Shown: piece by piece, positions 21,655-33,091 of the stretch
Position numbering within the stretch: the stretch's first letter is position 1
Layout: each line of letters opens with the position of its first letter
Assembly: GCF_016920785.2 (NCBI RefSeq)
Contig: NW_024609880.1
Span: 63,551,830-63,615,829 of the forward strand
Source of the DNA: Ixodes scapularis
Lineage: Eukaryota; Arthropoda; Arachnida; Ixodida; Ixodidae
Direction of reading: 5' to 3'
DNA: 64,000 nucleotides
The notes under the pieces: model-generated
Seen by the model: only the letters and a program-made list of their open reading frames with translations
What the model was told of the DNA's origin: nothing
The model's database searches: none
Program-made: the position numbers and the translations under genes

Positions 21655-22323
21655 CAGCGTCAAATGCATAAGTGCACGAGGCCCGTGTCTCCAGCGGTCC
21701 TTGGAAGCATACGGCGTCGCTGCACTAAAATGAGCGGCCTTTGGAAGCGAATGGCGGCGGTGCACACGATCGTAGCACGTGTCTTGCGCGTTTCCACGAC
21801 AATGGTTGGCGGTACTTGTGAAAAAACGCCTTTATCAAGGGGCTTTAGTTGAATGTCAAGTCCCTTGACGAAATTCACGCTTCACGTTTCTTACAAGTAC
21901 CGCCAAATGAAGCCCCTTGATAAAGGTGTTTTCTTACAGGTACCGTCAACCATTGTTGTGGAAACGCGAGAGACACGTGCCACGAGCGGGTGCTCCGCCG
22001 CCACTGTTAAGGGCCGCTCATTTCAGTGCTGCGCTTTCGGGCAGGTGTTCAAGGACGCCGCCATAACCGACCTTCAGTTTTTGTTCCCTCTCATTCCGTT
22101 CGCTCCACTTCATCATTACCACAACAGGACAGGTTATTGTCATTTTAAGTGTTACTGTGTCCTTCTTGTAGAGGCTCGTCAACATCCGCTTCAGTGGCTC
22201 GGCATCTCGGTAAGACAAGAGAAGGTCGGCTATGGCGGCTTAATCTGGCGCGCGCTGAAAGCGTCTATTTGCTTCCAAGGGCCGCTCGAGACTCGGGCCT
22301 TGTGCACTGGCGCATTTGACGCT
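21655..22323. repeat. Nested palindromic foldback complex
   Basis: The outer arms 21655-21710 and 22268-22323 are inverted (AGCGTCAAATGC..GTGCAC..GGCCCG against CGGGCC..GTGCAC..GCATTTGACGCT). Inside, arms of about 120 bp at 21723-21846 and 21908-22031 are inverted again (CACTAAAATGAGCGGC against GCCGCTCATTTCAGTG). A family-C MITE (about 22040-22250) sits between the inner complex and the right outer arm. A long open frame across 21853-22389 is explained by these repeats. Confidence 0.65.
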
Positions 22324-22399
22324 ACTTACAGGACAAATACAAATACAAATATTTACAAACTACATGTACAAAGTTGCGTTTTCTATTAAATTAATTTAT

Positions 22400-22735
22400 T
22401 AATTTTAAATTAATTGTAAATTTTAATATGTGTTCCCCAATTTGGACGAATAAACGGCCCACAGGTGTAAGCGCAATTTTTATTTACATTCGATATTTAA
22501 ATTACTTTACTTCTAACTACTGATAGCTTAATTCGGATATTCAAGTGATATTTGACGAAGGGGAGGGCGCGGTCATGCAGGCCTAATTAAGCGGTCTACA
22601 ATTCTTCAAGATTTGTTTTGTTAAATAAAAAAAAACGAAAGCCGTTTACAACTCCTTGTAACGCCGAGTTAGAGCGCAGCTCTTGAGGAGGAGGAGGGAA
22701 GGGTACTGGGGGGTGTCGCGTGACCTTGGGGGGTC
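22400..22735. other. Unassigned AT-rich sequence
   Basis: I see nothing beyond simple AT-rich stretches leading into the minisatellite. Confidence 0.4.
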
Positions 22736-22739
22736 CCGT

Positions 22740-23035
22740 GACGATGAGAATGCCGATGATGTCATCAGTAACGTCACTGATGACGTCATCAGTGACGATG
22801 ACGATGCGGATACCGGTAACGTCATCAGTGACGCCACTGATGACGTCATCAGTGATGATGACGATGACGATGCGGATGTCGTTGACGTCATCAGTGATGT
22901 CACTGATGACGTCATCAGTGATGATGACGACGACGATGCGGATGCCTGTGACGTCATCAGTGACATCATCAGTGATGTCACCCCGGGGGGGGTGACATCA
23001 CTGATGATGTCACTGATCCACATGTCACTGATCCA
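22740..23035. repeat. GATGACGTCATCAGTGA minisatellite with CRE-like palindromes
   Basis: Tandem degenerate units of about 65 bp, each built from GATGACGTCATCAGTGA plus a GATGACGATGCGGAT block. Five perfect TGACGTCA palindromes occur. The array ends in an inverted segment around GGGGGG (TGATGTCACC..GGTGACATCA). The acidic 141-codon frame across it (VISDVTDDVISDDDDDD-like) is the translation of the repeat and has no independent support. Confidence 0.75.
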
Positions 23036-23770
23036 CATCCACAATTGCCCCGATCTCTTTTTAGGGTGCGTCCCTTCGAGCGAGCCGTCGAGGATTCAAT
23101 TAAATTAGCTTGACGTGGGCACCACACAGCAGTACAGTACTCGAGGTGTCGAAGCACGAACGCGGTGTATAGAGCATGGAAGGTGGTAGGGCCACACGCT
23201 TTGAAAACCCGTGTCAAATCCCAAAAGTCATATGGCTTTGGCAACAGCATTGGAAACACGCAGTGTGAGAGTCAAGTCAGGAATGAACGGCACACCAGGA
23301 ATTGGTGATAATGTAACCAATGTAAGAAGAACCGCAGACACGGTGTACGTGGGGGCTCCTGAGCTGCGGCTGCGACTGATCCGCATGACTGCGCACTTGG
23401 ATGGGTTGAGAAGGCAGTTTGAGTCGGACCACTGCTGCACTAAACACAGGTGCCGCTGAACGTTCGGACAGCTTGCGTGAAATATAGTCCGTGCAAGCAG
23501 AGTGGTGAAGTTAGCATGCATATTGGATTACCTGCGTGAGGATAGGTTGGGGTAGATCGTTGGTGTAAATAGAAAACAGCGTCCAAGGACGGACCCCTGA
23601 GGTACACCTGCTGAGACGGCAAACCTCTCGGAACGGGATCCTTGGATGAGGACCTGGTGTGTGCGGCCAGTAAGGGACCGAGCTAACCACCAAAAGAGAG
23701 GACCGCGGACACCTGCCCTCTGACCAAGAATCAGCTTCAGTATTCGTTTTTTCATCTTACACAAAAACGT
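22978..23770 (-). pseudogene. Non-LTR retrotransposon reverse transcriptase remnant
   Basis: On the minus strand from 23764, a frame carries LIQGSRSERFAVSAGVPQGSVLG, the conserved GVPQGSVLG block of non-LTR reverse transcriptases. In the next frame come YTNDLPQPI and then QYACMLTS where YADD is expected. In a third frame come LNPSKCAVMRIS and ALYTAFVLRHLEYCTAVW. The order matches a Jockey/CR1-type RT. Several frame changes and loss of the YADD residues show it is dead. Its 3' side runs into the minisatellite. Confidence 0.75.
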
Positions 23771-26700
23771 TCCTTCCGATTATCCAATCAATCATCCTTC
23801 AGAATGATATACCCTCAGCACCGTAATTTGTTAGGCAAAGAGGAACGATAAAACAAATGGGCCATATATGCAACGATTCTCAAGGGGCTTTTTCGTCTAT
23901 TCAATCAATACAGAGTCTTAGTAGATCGTTCCGATGACTCCAGTCACCATACCCGAAACTCTGCCGCCGCCTTTGCGCATGTATTGTATTGTTATCGGGG
24001 GAATCGGAAGTATCAAAACGGTCCATAAAAATTTTCTAACAAACTGTATAGAGGTAACAACACCATTACCATATATGTACGTTTACAAAGCTTTGATTGA
24101 AATGACGGCGAGTGTTCAGTGGACTGTATGGCTGAATGACTAGGTGGATAATTCTGACACATACATGGCTCGCCTGCAGACACACACACCAGCGGCCCTA
24201 AGTTGGACACTCGGCGAGAAAGTCGGCGAGATCGCCGATCGCCGCGATTGGGCAACGCCGCGCTTGACCTGGACACTGGTCAGTCGCAGCGCGGCGCTGC
24301 AGCCCATCGCAAAGGTGCTCTCCTTTCGCCCGAAGACATTCGGGAGATACTAAAGTATGTCGTCCAATGTGTAGTTCAACCAGGTTCCTAGACCCTCATA
24401 CAAAAATCCACTGCCCATTTCTCTCGCACTAAACACCGAAACACGACTGCATGGACTTCGTTTTAACGTCGCTTCATACGTGCTTGCAGATAATCAGTGG
24501 AAGACGCACCTCTTTCCTTAATACAAAAGAGAAAATGAAAGTCTATTTTTTCACCTGCCTGAATACGCTACGCATCGCCAAACGCTGAAATTCCGTGTGA
24601 ATGTGACGCAAGCGGTGATGATAAATTTCGAAATTTTGAGAACATGGCGTTACATGAATCTAAGGACTAATATTCGTAAAGCAAAGACAGAACATTGTGA
24701 GCTTCCGTTGAATTTATTTTATTAAAAATGTCGAAGCAGAACTGACACTCAATATGGCGCCCAATTTTGTTCAAAACATTGATGCATTTTCCTTGACAAT
24801 TTGCAGAGGAAAGAAACACTAAAGAGAATGAAATACAGAGGTATTCGGAATACGGAGGTATTTCTAAAACCGGATATGTCAATCCATCACCCACGGCGAC
24901 TGAAACGTCACTTACTCTCCCTGTCCCTCTCTTTTTTTTTTCTTTTTTTTTCTGAGCAGACGCTATTTTTATTTTTTCAAATCTTGCGACTCAAGAGGGA
25001 GAACAGGTCGCGCATACGGCTGTATACCTCATTGAGTTCCGTATCTGAAGAGACGTATGTACAAATTGCGTGTCAAACAATTTGTCTAAATACGAATTGT
25101 TTTCCCAACGCTGTGAATTGATGGCGTCACTTCGCATGACTCATTTCCTCAACATATTTGTTAGCCCCAACGAAAACAGAAAGGTCAAGCATGAAGGTTA
25201 AAAAACAAGTTTGACGGATATGTCAGGAATGTTAGGGAAGCCCGTTCGGAGAGAAAAACGACCATAGAGAACATACAAAACAAATTGTATTTATTTTTAA
25301 CACATACGTCAAAAAGAGGCCGACAGCTTATTTTACAATGCACTCAGACAGCTGCCGTAGCAGGTCTGATATATCCGTGTTACGTTAAACGAACTTCGCC
25401 ATTTGGCATTTAGCATTATATCACATACGTACATTAAGACATATTTCACTACATGTACACATGTTGCAAGACCGTCATATGTGGTCGCTAAATGGAACTA
25501 CCATGTTTGCGAAATTTTAGAAAGAAAAACGTATTTCAGGGCCGATTGAGAGGCCCTGGGATATGACAAATTACAGTCGCAAATATGGCAGGCTGAAACT
25601 GCGGCTGATAACGAAACAGCAAAACTGCCCTGACACGTGGAAGTTGGATGATCCGAATCTTTCTAAAATTGACCGATTTAATGGTTTCCGGTTATGCGCA
25701 GCAAGTGGAAGTACGTTTATTTTTTAGAATTTATGAAAAGTCATTACGAACAACGTATTCAAAGCTTAATTATCTCGAAGACTAGCCTCGAGAAAACAAG
25801 CGCCTTCACACTGACTTGCATCGACGTCACACCAGTTGCCATAGTGGTGGCCATGCTGCCGATCGCGTACCTTCCGAAGCAAACATCTCGAACTACCGAT
25901 TTGGTTTTTCTTGGCGAGAACATAGAGGAATAACCACTCGCATGTTGTGACGACGTTACGTGCAAGACAAGCATATGGCACCAATACTTCTATGCCATTA
26001 GCCGTTCACGAAAACATTTAAAACAATGTTCGGTGAAACATTTCGTAAAACTCAGGGCACTATTACGAGCTAAAAGTTTGGGAAGAGTGACATGTAGTCG
26101 GTTGTAGCTTGTACTTCGAACCCCAGCTGTTGGCTCAATAGAAACGCAAAACGGCTATTTTCTTCGTCCTTAATTCGTTACCATTTAATGTCAGTTCCTG
26201 CATTCGTATACCCATATATCACCAAGGAAGCTCACCCAAAATCATTTTCCGTTCTGTACACTGACCCGATATTAGAACTAGCGCGAGAGTCAAAGCCATT
26301 AAATTTTCGAGACCGATGGACTATCGGCTCGATTGCAGAAGACTAAAGCGCGCAAAGCAGAGAGTTACGATACCAACGCGCATCGTTAGGTCGTTTTCAT
26401 GTACGTATGCCGCTACAGAAGCTACTAAACTCGTCTGCAGCTCTGTAAGTCAATCCGAAATACCAAATTGGAAGACACTTAGGGCCATTGAATTTTTGAG
26501 TCCATTGGAGTCCTGGCAGACGAATATAACGTGTGCGAAGCAGACGGTTACCAATGCGCGTCGTCTGAGACGGCACCGCGGAATGGCATCTTGCCAAACA
26601 CTGTGCTTAAAAAAACAAAAAGTGACAAAAAAAGCAACATATGTAATCTTAGTTACTGTCAAATATCACTCACCCTTTCTGTTTACTCTGAAGTGAGTGT

Positions 26701-27079
26701 GCTCGAAATTAAACGCGACGGCGATGAAAACAAGTTAAAGAGGCGCAGCCAGAACCGGAGATCGGCGACGTGGCTTCTAACGACTAGCTGCAATTGGCCT
26801 CGGTGGCAGACAGCTGCGCGAATGCACATACACCTGCTTCAACGTAGGCCGCTCTTCCCTGGTTATGTTTCTTTTCTTTTGTCATCTTAACGGCCGTTTC
26901 GAGTTCGCCTGCTGGCCGCCACGCTGGATCGCTACATGTGACTGGCGTTTTAACCTTTCATTCTCTCTTTTCCCCCTCTTACTCTTTGCTGCCATATACG
27001 GGGAGAAACTGAGAGAGAGAAAGAAGGCGATAAGCGAGCGCGTGGGGACGTCAGAGCGCCGAGCTCTGATTGGAAGGAT
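23771..27079. other. Unassigned 3.3-kb stretch
   Basis: No host exon or named element recognised. Pieces include a block at 25815-25925 related to the 19.4-20.3 kb MITE cluster. Two diverged direct segments (about 26295-26390 and 26475-26580; ..GGCCATTGAATTTTTGAG.. and AAGCAGACGGTTAC..GCGCGTCGT) suggest an old local duplication. Open frames are short and without family motifs. Confidence 0.4.
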
Positions 27080-27375
27080 TAGTGGGTAGACGCAAAGGTT
27101 AGCCGTTTTTCTCTTTATTTGCCGAACGACCGCATCCAGCGTTTGAACGCAAGACACTGCGCGAGGAGCAGACGACGCTCTTGTTCGATCTGATAGGAGG
27201 GAGGCAGCGGGTAGTGTTATGTCCAAGGAGCCAGCCCAACGGCAGTTGGGAGCAGAGGACAAAAGACGACGAAGTGAAGACGTTGTTCGAGCAGGGCGTT
27301 TGTCGCCATGTTGGCGTTGCGCACCTTGTTCCGACAATAAACGGAATTATTAAGTAAAGACTGGCGACGAGGATG
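27080..27375 (+). mobile_element. Candidate LTR 3' end with primer-binding-site-like sequence
   Basis: ACAATAAACGG (polyadenylation-like) lies shortly before TAAGTAAAGACTGGCGACGAGGATGGG (about 27345-27375). TGGCGAC-type sequence directly 3' of an LTR is a common primer-binding site in arthropod Gypsy-like elements. I found neither the LTR start nor a second LTR, and no gag/pol follows, so this is tentative. Confidence 0.3.
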
Positions 27376-27562
27376 GGTTGGACTGAACGTTTGCCCTAGC
27401 CGTTCTTATTCTTGTTGTAGTAACTGTGAATTTGGCTTAGCGCGAACTAAGGGATTCGGTTTTATAGATACGGCGGGGAGTCAGTGTGTTTGTCTCTTTC
27501 CTTTTCTTCTTTTGCGTATTTTTGAAGCCCTTGCATTTAGGCGTCAAACCATTTATCTTTGG

Positions 27563-28442
27563 GTGATTTCAGATAAGATCGACTAAAGGGTGGCTGGTCG
27601 ACATTTTTAAATAAACTGATGTTTTTATATGACATTGTCTAGTGTCTGGTATAAACGAATCCACACTTAGTTTTGACCAGAAAAAAAATTTGGAGACAAG
27701 AAAAATCGTAAGGCAGGGAGGGAGAGGTGGACAGTTGCAATAACGCGCACTGATGGAGGGGGCAAGTTTGAAAGTGAATAATTAAAACAATAAAATTAGG
27801 AGAATTTTAAAACTTTTTACAAACAAACTATGGGTACAACTTGCTTGTAATATAAAGTAATAATATTTATTAAACATTTATTTAGTTCGAACGACAAATT
27901 TTCAAACTTTGGAAATCTGTATCTCATGAAATAATTTAATCATTATTACATAACTTGCAAACATTATTTTACTAATATATGGCTATTATTGAAAAATAAA
28001 TAAGGTATCTGAGTGACACAATAGTTACAATATATTTCGGCAAACATGGGAAAAAAATCAAACAAAGAAAAATTCCAATGCGAATAAAAAAAAACACCAC
28101 CTTCGATTTTTTTTTAAATTTGGGTACCCTGTTATACTCTATTTTGGCATGCATTTCTATTAAAAACATGTTGCATCATTGCACTGTGAAAGAAGAAACA
28201 ACTCCCCAAAGTAGGGTCCTTTTTCAAAGCCTACACTTAGCAGTGTCCTATACAAGAAGTGACTCTCAGTTCCAGTTTCATGAAACTTGCACAAATCTTT
28301 TATATACATTTATTCAGATGAGGTCATTGATAAAAAGAGCGATCGGTCACACAGTAAAAAGGAGGAGAAACTATATACAGCATTTTACATAAGCGTACAA
28401 AGTGGTATCATATTAGAGACTAATGATTTGAGAAAAGATGAT
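27563..28442 (-). repeat. 0.9-kb AT-rich dispersed repeat, copy 1 (inverted to 35935-36830)
   Basis: Its reverse complement aligns with 35935-36830 almost throughout. Landmarks are GATAAGATCGACTAAAGG (27572) against its complement near 36812, CCATCAGTGCGCGTTA against TAACGCGCACTGATGG-type segments, ATTTCATGAGATACAGA, and TTCATGAAACT. It carries no coding capacity in either copy. Confidence 0.8.
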
Positions 28443-28857
28443 GCAGTGTGAAGTTGTACCTTCCGGTATATTTTACATCTAGAGTAAAATAAATAACTTT
28501 ACTTCCACACACAAAAACAAAGATATAATAGTAAGATATTTAGGTTGGCTGTGTATTTACGATTACAAACAATTTCAGGTGACGGATGCCATAGTGCCTA
28601 ACTGGAGCAGCTTCGATGCTCTCGGTGTATGAATGAATCGTGGCAAGCCGATATATTTTATCCTGCTCGAGGATAACATTTTGGGATTTTTTTTATAGTG
28701 ATCAGATAAAAATTATTAGTAACCACCAACAAAAACAGTAGGTTAAATACCCCGTGAAGAAAAATGTGATAAATAAGATGTCCCTGCATTCAAAATGAGC
28801 AGTCCTTGGGAAATCAAATTCGGCACTTTACGCTAAGGTTTTCCTCGCTGTACCCAT
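28443..28857. other. Unassigned AT-rich 3' flank of the minus-strand transposase
   Basis: I see no coding similarity. The interval separates the AT-rich repeat from the transposase stop codon. No terminal inverted repeat could be matched with the other flank. Confidence 0.4.
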
Positions 28858-30831
28858 TTAATGAAGTTGCTTCCAAGCAGATCCGACTGTCCGTGCTACA
28901 TATACGTCACAGGTCCCTTCTGTTGATGACTTGCTGAGCCGCCACGCGTGCCAAGACTGAATGCCAGGGAAGGCGCGCACCGTCAGCCACTCTTCTTTTT
29001 TTTGTTCACGATACCGAACAACCTCATTTTCGTCCAGATATACAAGATGCACGCCTTTCATTTTCTTTGATAGAACGCTCACCATTGTCCTGGCCGTCTG
29101 AATTGCGCTTACTGAACGTTCTCTCAGGTTGTTCAGCGTGGCCTGGTGCTTCACGAGTCCGTCAACTCCGTCACATGCATTTTTCCCATGTCCAGATGCA
29201 GAAAATAACCACTGGACTTGTGGGCAATCGTCCTTTGCAAATTGGTGAAGCTGGTAGCAATTCTTGAAATGACTGGCGGCGCCGTCACTTACGTACGTCA
29301 CGTACGAGTATACCGCAACGTTGTCTTCAACCCACTCCTTCACTTTTTCTAGAGCCAAGCAAGCGTGAGCGGCGTCGTGACACAGGTCCTCACTGATGAT
29401 GGCAAAGCTGTTTGTAGATTTTCTTGTCGTCACTACACATGTAAATATCGAAACTTGTTTTTTTTTTTTTCAGTGATATGCTTGCACTTCGTCAGGAAGC
29501 ACGATGGTCCAGTTTTCAGCAAAGTCAAAATGAAAGACAATGCTCCCGCGTTGCATGCCCTGTTTTTCATCGTAGATCGCTTTACCTTGCGTTTGCCGGA
29601 TATGGTTGTGAAGTACCCAACTTCCAACCGTCACTTGGATGACTTTTAGGAAAGTCTCAGGTTCCAAAGTTTTTTTCACAAGGTCGCCGGACTCCCATGT
29701 TGCAAGCACAATCTCTTCATCCTCCGGGATATCAAGTTCCTGGAGTGTAAGAAACTGGCCTTTTGGGCAGTGATCACAGTTTCCTTGAAGGCACAGTTCT
29801 GTTGCTGGGTCGCACAGAAATGCCGAGTTCATTTCACCAGTGTTGAATGTTGAGCCTGTAACGTTCTCTAGAGCGGCAATACAAAGATAATAATTGGCGC
29901 AGCGCACACAAACGCACACTTCCTGGTGTGGAATACATTGGACCCATCTAGGGCGCAACGAATAAAATTTCGTTAGCCCAACGCCGGAATCGGGATGCTT
30001 GTCTTTGTATATACGGAAGGCCTCTCGTATTGAGCGTGTCATGAAGCGCTTTGGCACGAACGTTTTCTCTCCGTTGAGCATGACAGAGATGACGTCCTTC
30101 TGGTTGGGACTTTGGCGCGAACATTGTAGCTCGTCTTTCGTGAAGTACTCTAGGGCAGCAGACAGGTTCTCAGGGCTCACCTTGGACCTCGTGTAAGGAT
30201 CCGGCTCATACCACACGCCATGCTTTTCCTTGAGTTTTCGGGATTTACTGATGAGGTACATTGAGGCCTGTGGAATCATCTTTTGAACCTCATTCTTCGT
30301 CAGTGTTGACGGTAGGAGTGTAAGCAGTTGACAACGTTCCCAGAGAGAGGTGGCGGTTTCAAAGGCCTGCCGAAAGTTGTCCACCCACTCAGTGCATGTG
30401 GAGCATGTTGGTTCGGACGACCCCGATGGTGCGTCCCTGTCGTACGCAATACGTAGCCTTGAGCGTATATTCTTGACAGCAACCTGCTCCAGTTCTGTCT
30501 GCTTTCTCTTGACATAGGCAGGCCTGTCCCGACTTCTTACGACGCTTGGTTGTCTCAGCGGCGACACATCTGTAGGTAGTATGCTGCGATTTAGATCTTC
30601 AATTGCTTCTTCAGCTGGCACAAATATGTCAGGGCACTGCTCTGAGCTTCGCATCGAGATCTCCTTAGTGATTTGCATGAAGCAATGGTAGCACAGGTAG
30701 TCCGTCGCACTCACTTTGGTGGAACAGTCAGGCGGAAGAATTTGCTTCAACGAGTTTAGGTCCAACTCGCCAACACTTCGAAAATTCCGCTGCTTTGGTA
30801 TTCGCGACTCCAGCAAAACGGACGCCGCCAA
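28858..30831 (-). pseudogene. Transposase-like protein with DFAEN/SDG/HGK motifs, one in-frame TGA
   Basis: One continuous minus-strand frame of 657 codons, interrupted only at codon 454 by TGA (29472-29470). The N-terminal part has a C-x2-C pair (YLCYHCF) and a helical middle. A cysteine cluster follows (CVCVRCANYYLC, then CDPATELCLQGNCDHC). The probable catalytic core has FDFAENW, YVSDGAASHFKN and ASGHGKNACDGVDGLVK. This order recurs in a large group of metazoan proteins that I recall as uncharacterised and transposase-like; I cannot name the superfamily. The stop falls where relatives have Trp (..QAYHW..), so a single TGG-to-TGA change is the simplest cause. A run of 13 A including the last base of the TGA follows without changing frame. 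The start ATG at 30831 is the first in frame. Terminal repeats were not found. Confidence 0.75.
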
Positions 30832-31483
30832 GCGGGAAAACCGGGAACCAGCCGGTCCAGGTCGCTCCGCGCCCCTCCGCGTCTCTGGTGGCTTTCGCGG
30901 AGACGTGTTGTCGGCGCGGTGGCGAACAATGTAATTTGACGAAGGTCCGAATATTTCTTAAGTTTGCCTGAGCGATCATTAGTGTGGTGAAACCTCAGTA
31001 GATTGTTTTCTTCTATTACGTGTTTGAAAGCCCGTTTACTCCACAGCACACGGTCGCGTGCTTTCGATTTTTTGGATGGGGAGGAATCACGGAAAACTTT
31101 TTGATTTCTTGTCTGTCTCGAAACACATTCAAAGTGACGACTGCTTGGTAACTGATACTGGAGGGAACATCAATGTTGCAGTCAAGTGAATGGGAAGGTT
31201 CGATAGCTGCTTTTCTTGAGTTTGGTCGTGTTCGGTTAGCTTCAAGTTTGAGCCACCCACGCCGGTCGGTGCGTTGGCTATTCGTCTTGGCTGCTTTTCG
31301 CCGAAAAAGCCTCTGGACCACACTGAAGGAGTTGGGCTGATTTCGCAATTACTTGATTCAGGAAAGCTTGCTCACTGCAAATGATGAATGACGGAAATTA
31401 TCTGTTTTCAAAAGGTGGAAGACAAGTCTCGCAACGTTAGATGCTGTCACGGCATCTCGACCTATCGCGCCTCCAATATGTAT
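30832..31483. other. Unassigned 5' flank of the minus-strand transposase
   Basis: No gene recognised. GC content is higher near 30800-30930, continuous with the coding region, then falls. Confidence 0.4.
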
Positions 31484-31491
31484 ATTACGAG

Positions 31492-33083
31492 TAGTGATGG
31501 GACGAATCACCAGAGATTCGGATTCGGACAGATTCGGAAATTTCCGAACTTCCCGCGACGAATATTCGGCAGATTCGGAGATTCGTCAGGTTCGTCGCTG
31601 GTTGCAGACGGCGGCGTGAACACTTTCGTAATCCTCGCGAACGCGATCAGCTGTGTTTTTTTTTTTAGGTACTGTTACTGCATATCACCAGATTTCTCTT
31701 ATTTACTTCAACGTATGGTATGTACTGTACTCTTACTCTAAACCCTGGCAGGCGCCCAGGTCCAGCTGAGCTGATCGGTGTGGTTGCGGAGGCCTAACCA
31801 ATGCAAAGTTTCGCGGTGATCGCTAAAGTAAAATGTAGCAAAATGCTGTGTGTTATACATAATGTGGCGCAACGCGCAATAAATATGTTTATGCAAGGAA
31901 ATGATTCGTCTCCTCTAGAGCTGCGTAAGACGCGAGAGCGATGAAAAGTGTTGCTCATCCCAACTTTCGACCGCGTACCGACACCGACGAAGAAAAACGT
32001 CGCACTGTCGTTTCTCCGTCCTCGGCAGCAAGTTTTGTATACGTAAACTTTATTTGATGAAAAAGAAACAACACAGGGGTGTCCACCGCAACTTTATTGT
32101 TCAGAAACAAACACCAACTAATTCAGATATCGTATCATTAAACAGAAAGGTACAAATGCAGTACAGGAGAATAGTACAGCGCAAGGAGTTTTAGATTGTT
32201 TCCCGTGTTCCGATAACAATACCGGAGTGGACACACGTTGAAGATAATCGAATCGAACATACTTGTGTGGGGTGGGCACGAAATGTGTTTGAACCTGGTC
32301 GTGGTTTGAACCACGCACGTACGGCATCGATCTTTTCCGGGGGGGGACTGCTGCGAACCTCGGACGAGCACGGTGGACGTCTTCGGTCTCCGGGTACCCC
32401 GGAGTACGAGAACGTGATCTTCGCGTAAACTTCACCTCGCGCTCCGTCGACCCGCCGCTGCACCGGCTGCACGTCCGCCGAATCCCGCCGGACTGGGACG
32501 ACCACGCCAAGCCTGACGAAATCCACGAGGAACTTATCGCGCTTGCGTTTCGCCGCAAGGGCAGCCGCGGTGGTCACTGCCATGACCCTGCAGACAACGC
32601 CGGAGGTTCCTGGTGCCCAACAAACTCTCGTCAAACCGCCTGCCCCACAATCGACTGTCACTGAAGGACTGAAGTTCGAACTGGCCGAACCGCCGGGGCC
32701 GGCGCGATGAAAACATGCGCTTGTATTTCCACGAGCACCAAGCATGCCTATTTGGGTCGTAATCCGGAACCGAAACCAATTTTCCCGCGATGTCTGGTTA
32801 CCGTTCTCGACAAACATCCGGAATGTTATAAACAAAACGGAACATTTTATTTATTACTATGATATTATATTACAACAATATTTTGTGCACTTTGTAGAAT
32901 TTAGTGAATTTAATATCACGAAAAGTTGAAACACTCATCAACGTGATCTGGACACCATGGCAACGCTCCGAATTTTTCCGAACTTTTCCGAATCTCTCGA
33001 GATTCGGCTACTTTTCCGAATCTTTCCGAATCTTCAGATTCGGCTCCGAATCTCGATTCGGATAAAGATTCGTCCCACCACTA
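31492..33083. mobile_element. hAT-type element with perfect 8-bp duplication
   Basis: The ends TAGTGATGGGACGAATC (31492) and GATTCGTCCCACCACTA (ending 33083) are inverted with one mismatch. ATTACGAG flanks both sides exactly (31484-31491 and 33084-33091). Subterminal arrays of GATTCGGA and TTTCCGAAT-type motifs occur at both ends (31508-31595 and 32965-33065), as expected for transposase binding in hAT elements. No hAT transposase is encoded. The interior contains a GC-rich block (about 32300-32710) unlike its surroundings. Confidence 0.88.
32300..32710. other. GC-rich open segment inside the hAT element, possible captured DNA
   Basis: About 400 bp of markedly GC-rich DNA that stays open in more than one frame on both strands. 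The plus frame around 32400-32660 (V-D-P-P-L-H-R-L..DEIHEELIALAF) and a minus frame of 214 codons (32835-32191) overlap. I recognise no family in either. The composition contrast with the AT-rich remainder suggests acquired sequence, but the open frames could simply follow from GC richness. Confidence 0.3.
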
Positions 33084-33091
33084 ATTACGAG

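Noticed and set aside
21853..22389. 178-codon plus-strand frame as a gene
   Set aside because: The whole frame lies in nested inverted repeats and a MITE that recurs in reverse at 17 kb.
22683..23108. 141-codon acidic protein (VISDVTDDVISDDDD-like)
   Set aside because: It is the direct translation of the CRE-containing minisatellite and has no similarity outside the repeat.
26882..27337. 151-codon minus-strand frame as a gene
   Set aside because: No family motif; the interval overlaps a candidate LTR end and the GACGTCAGAGCGCCGAGC repeat family.
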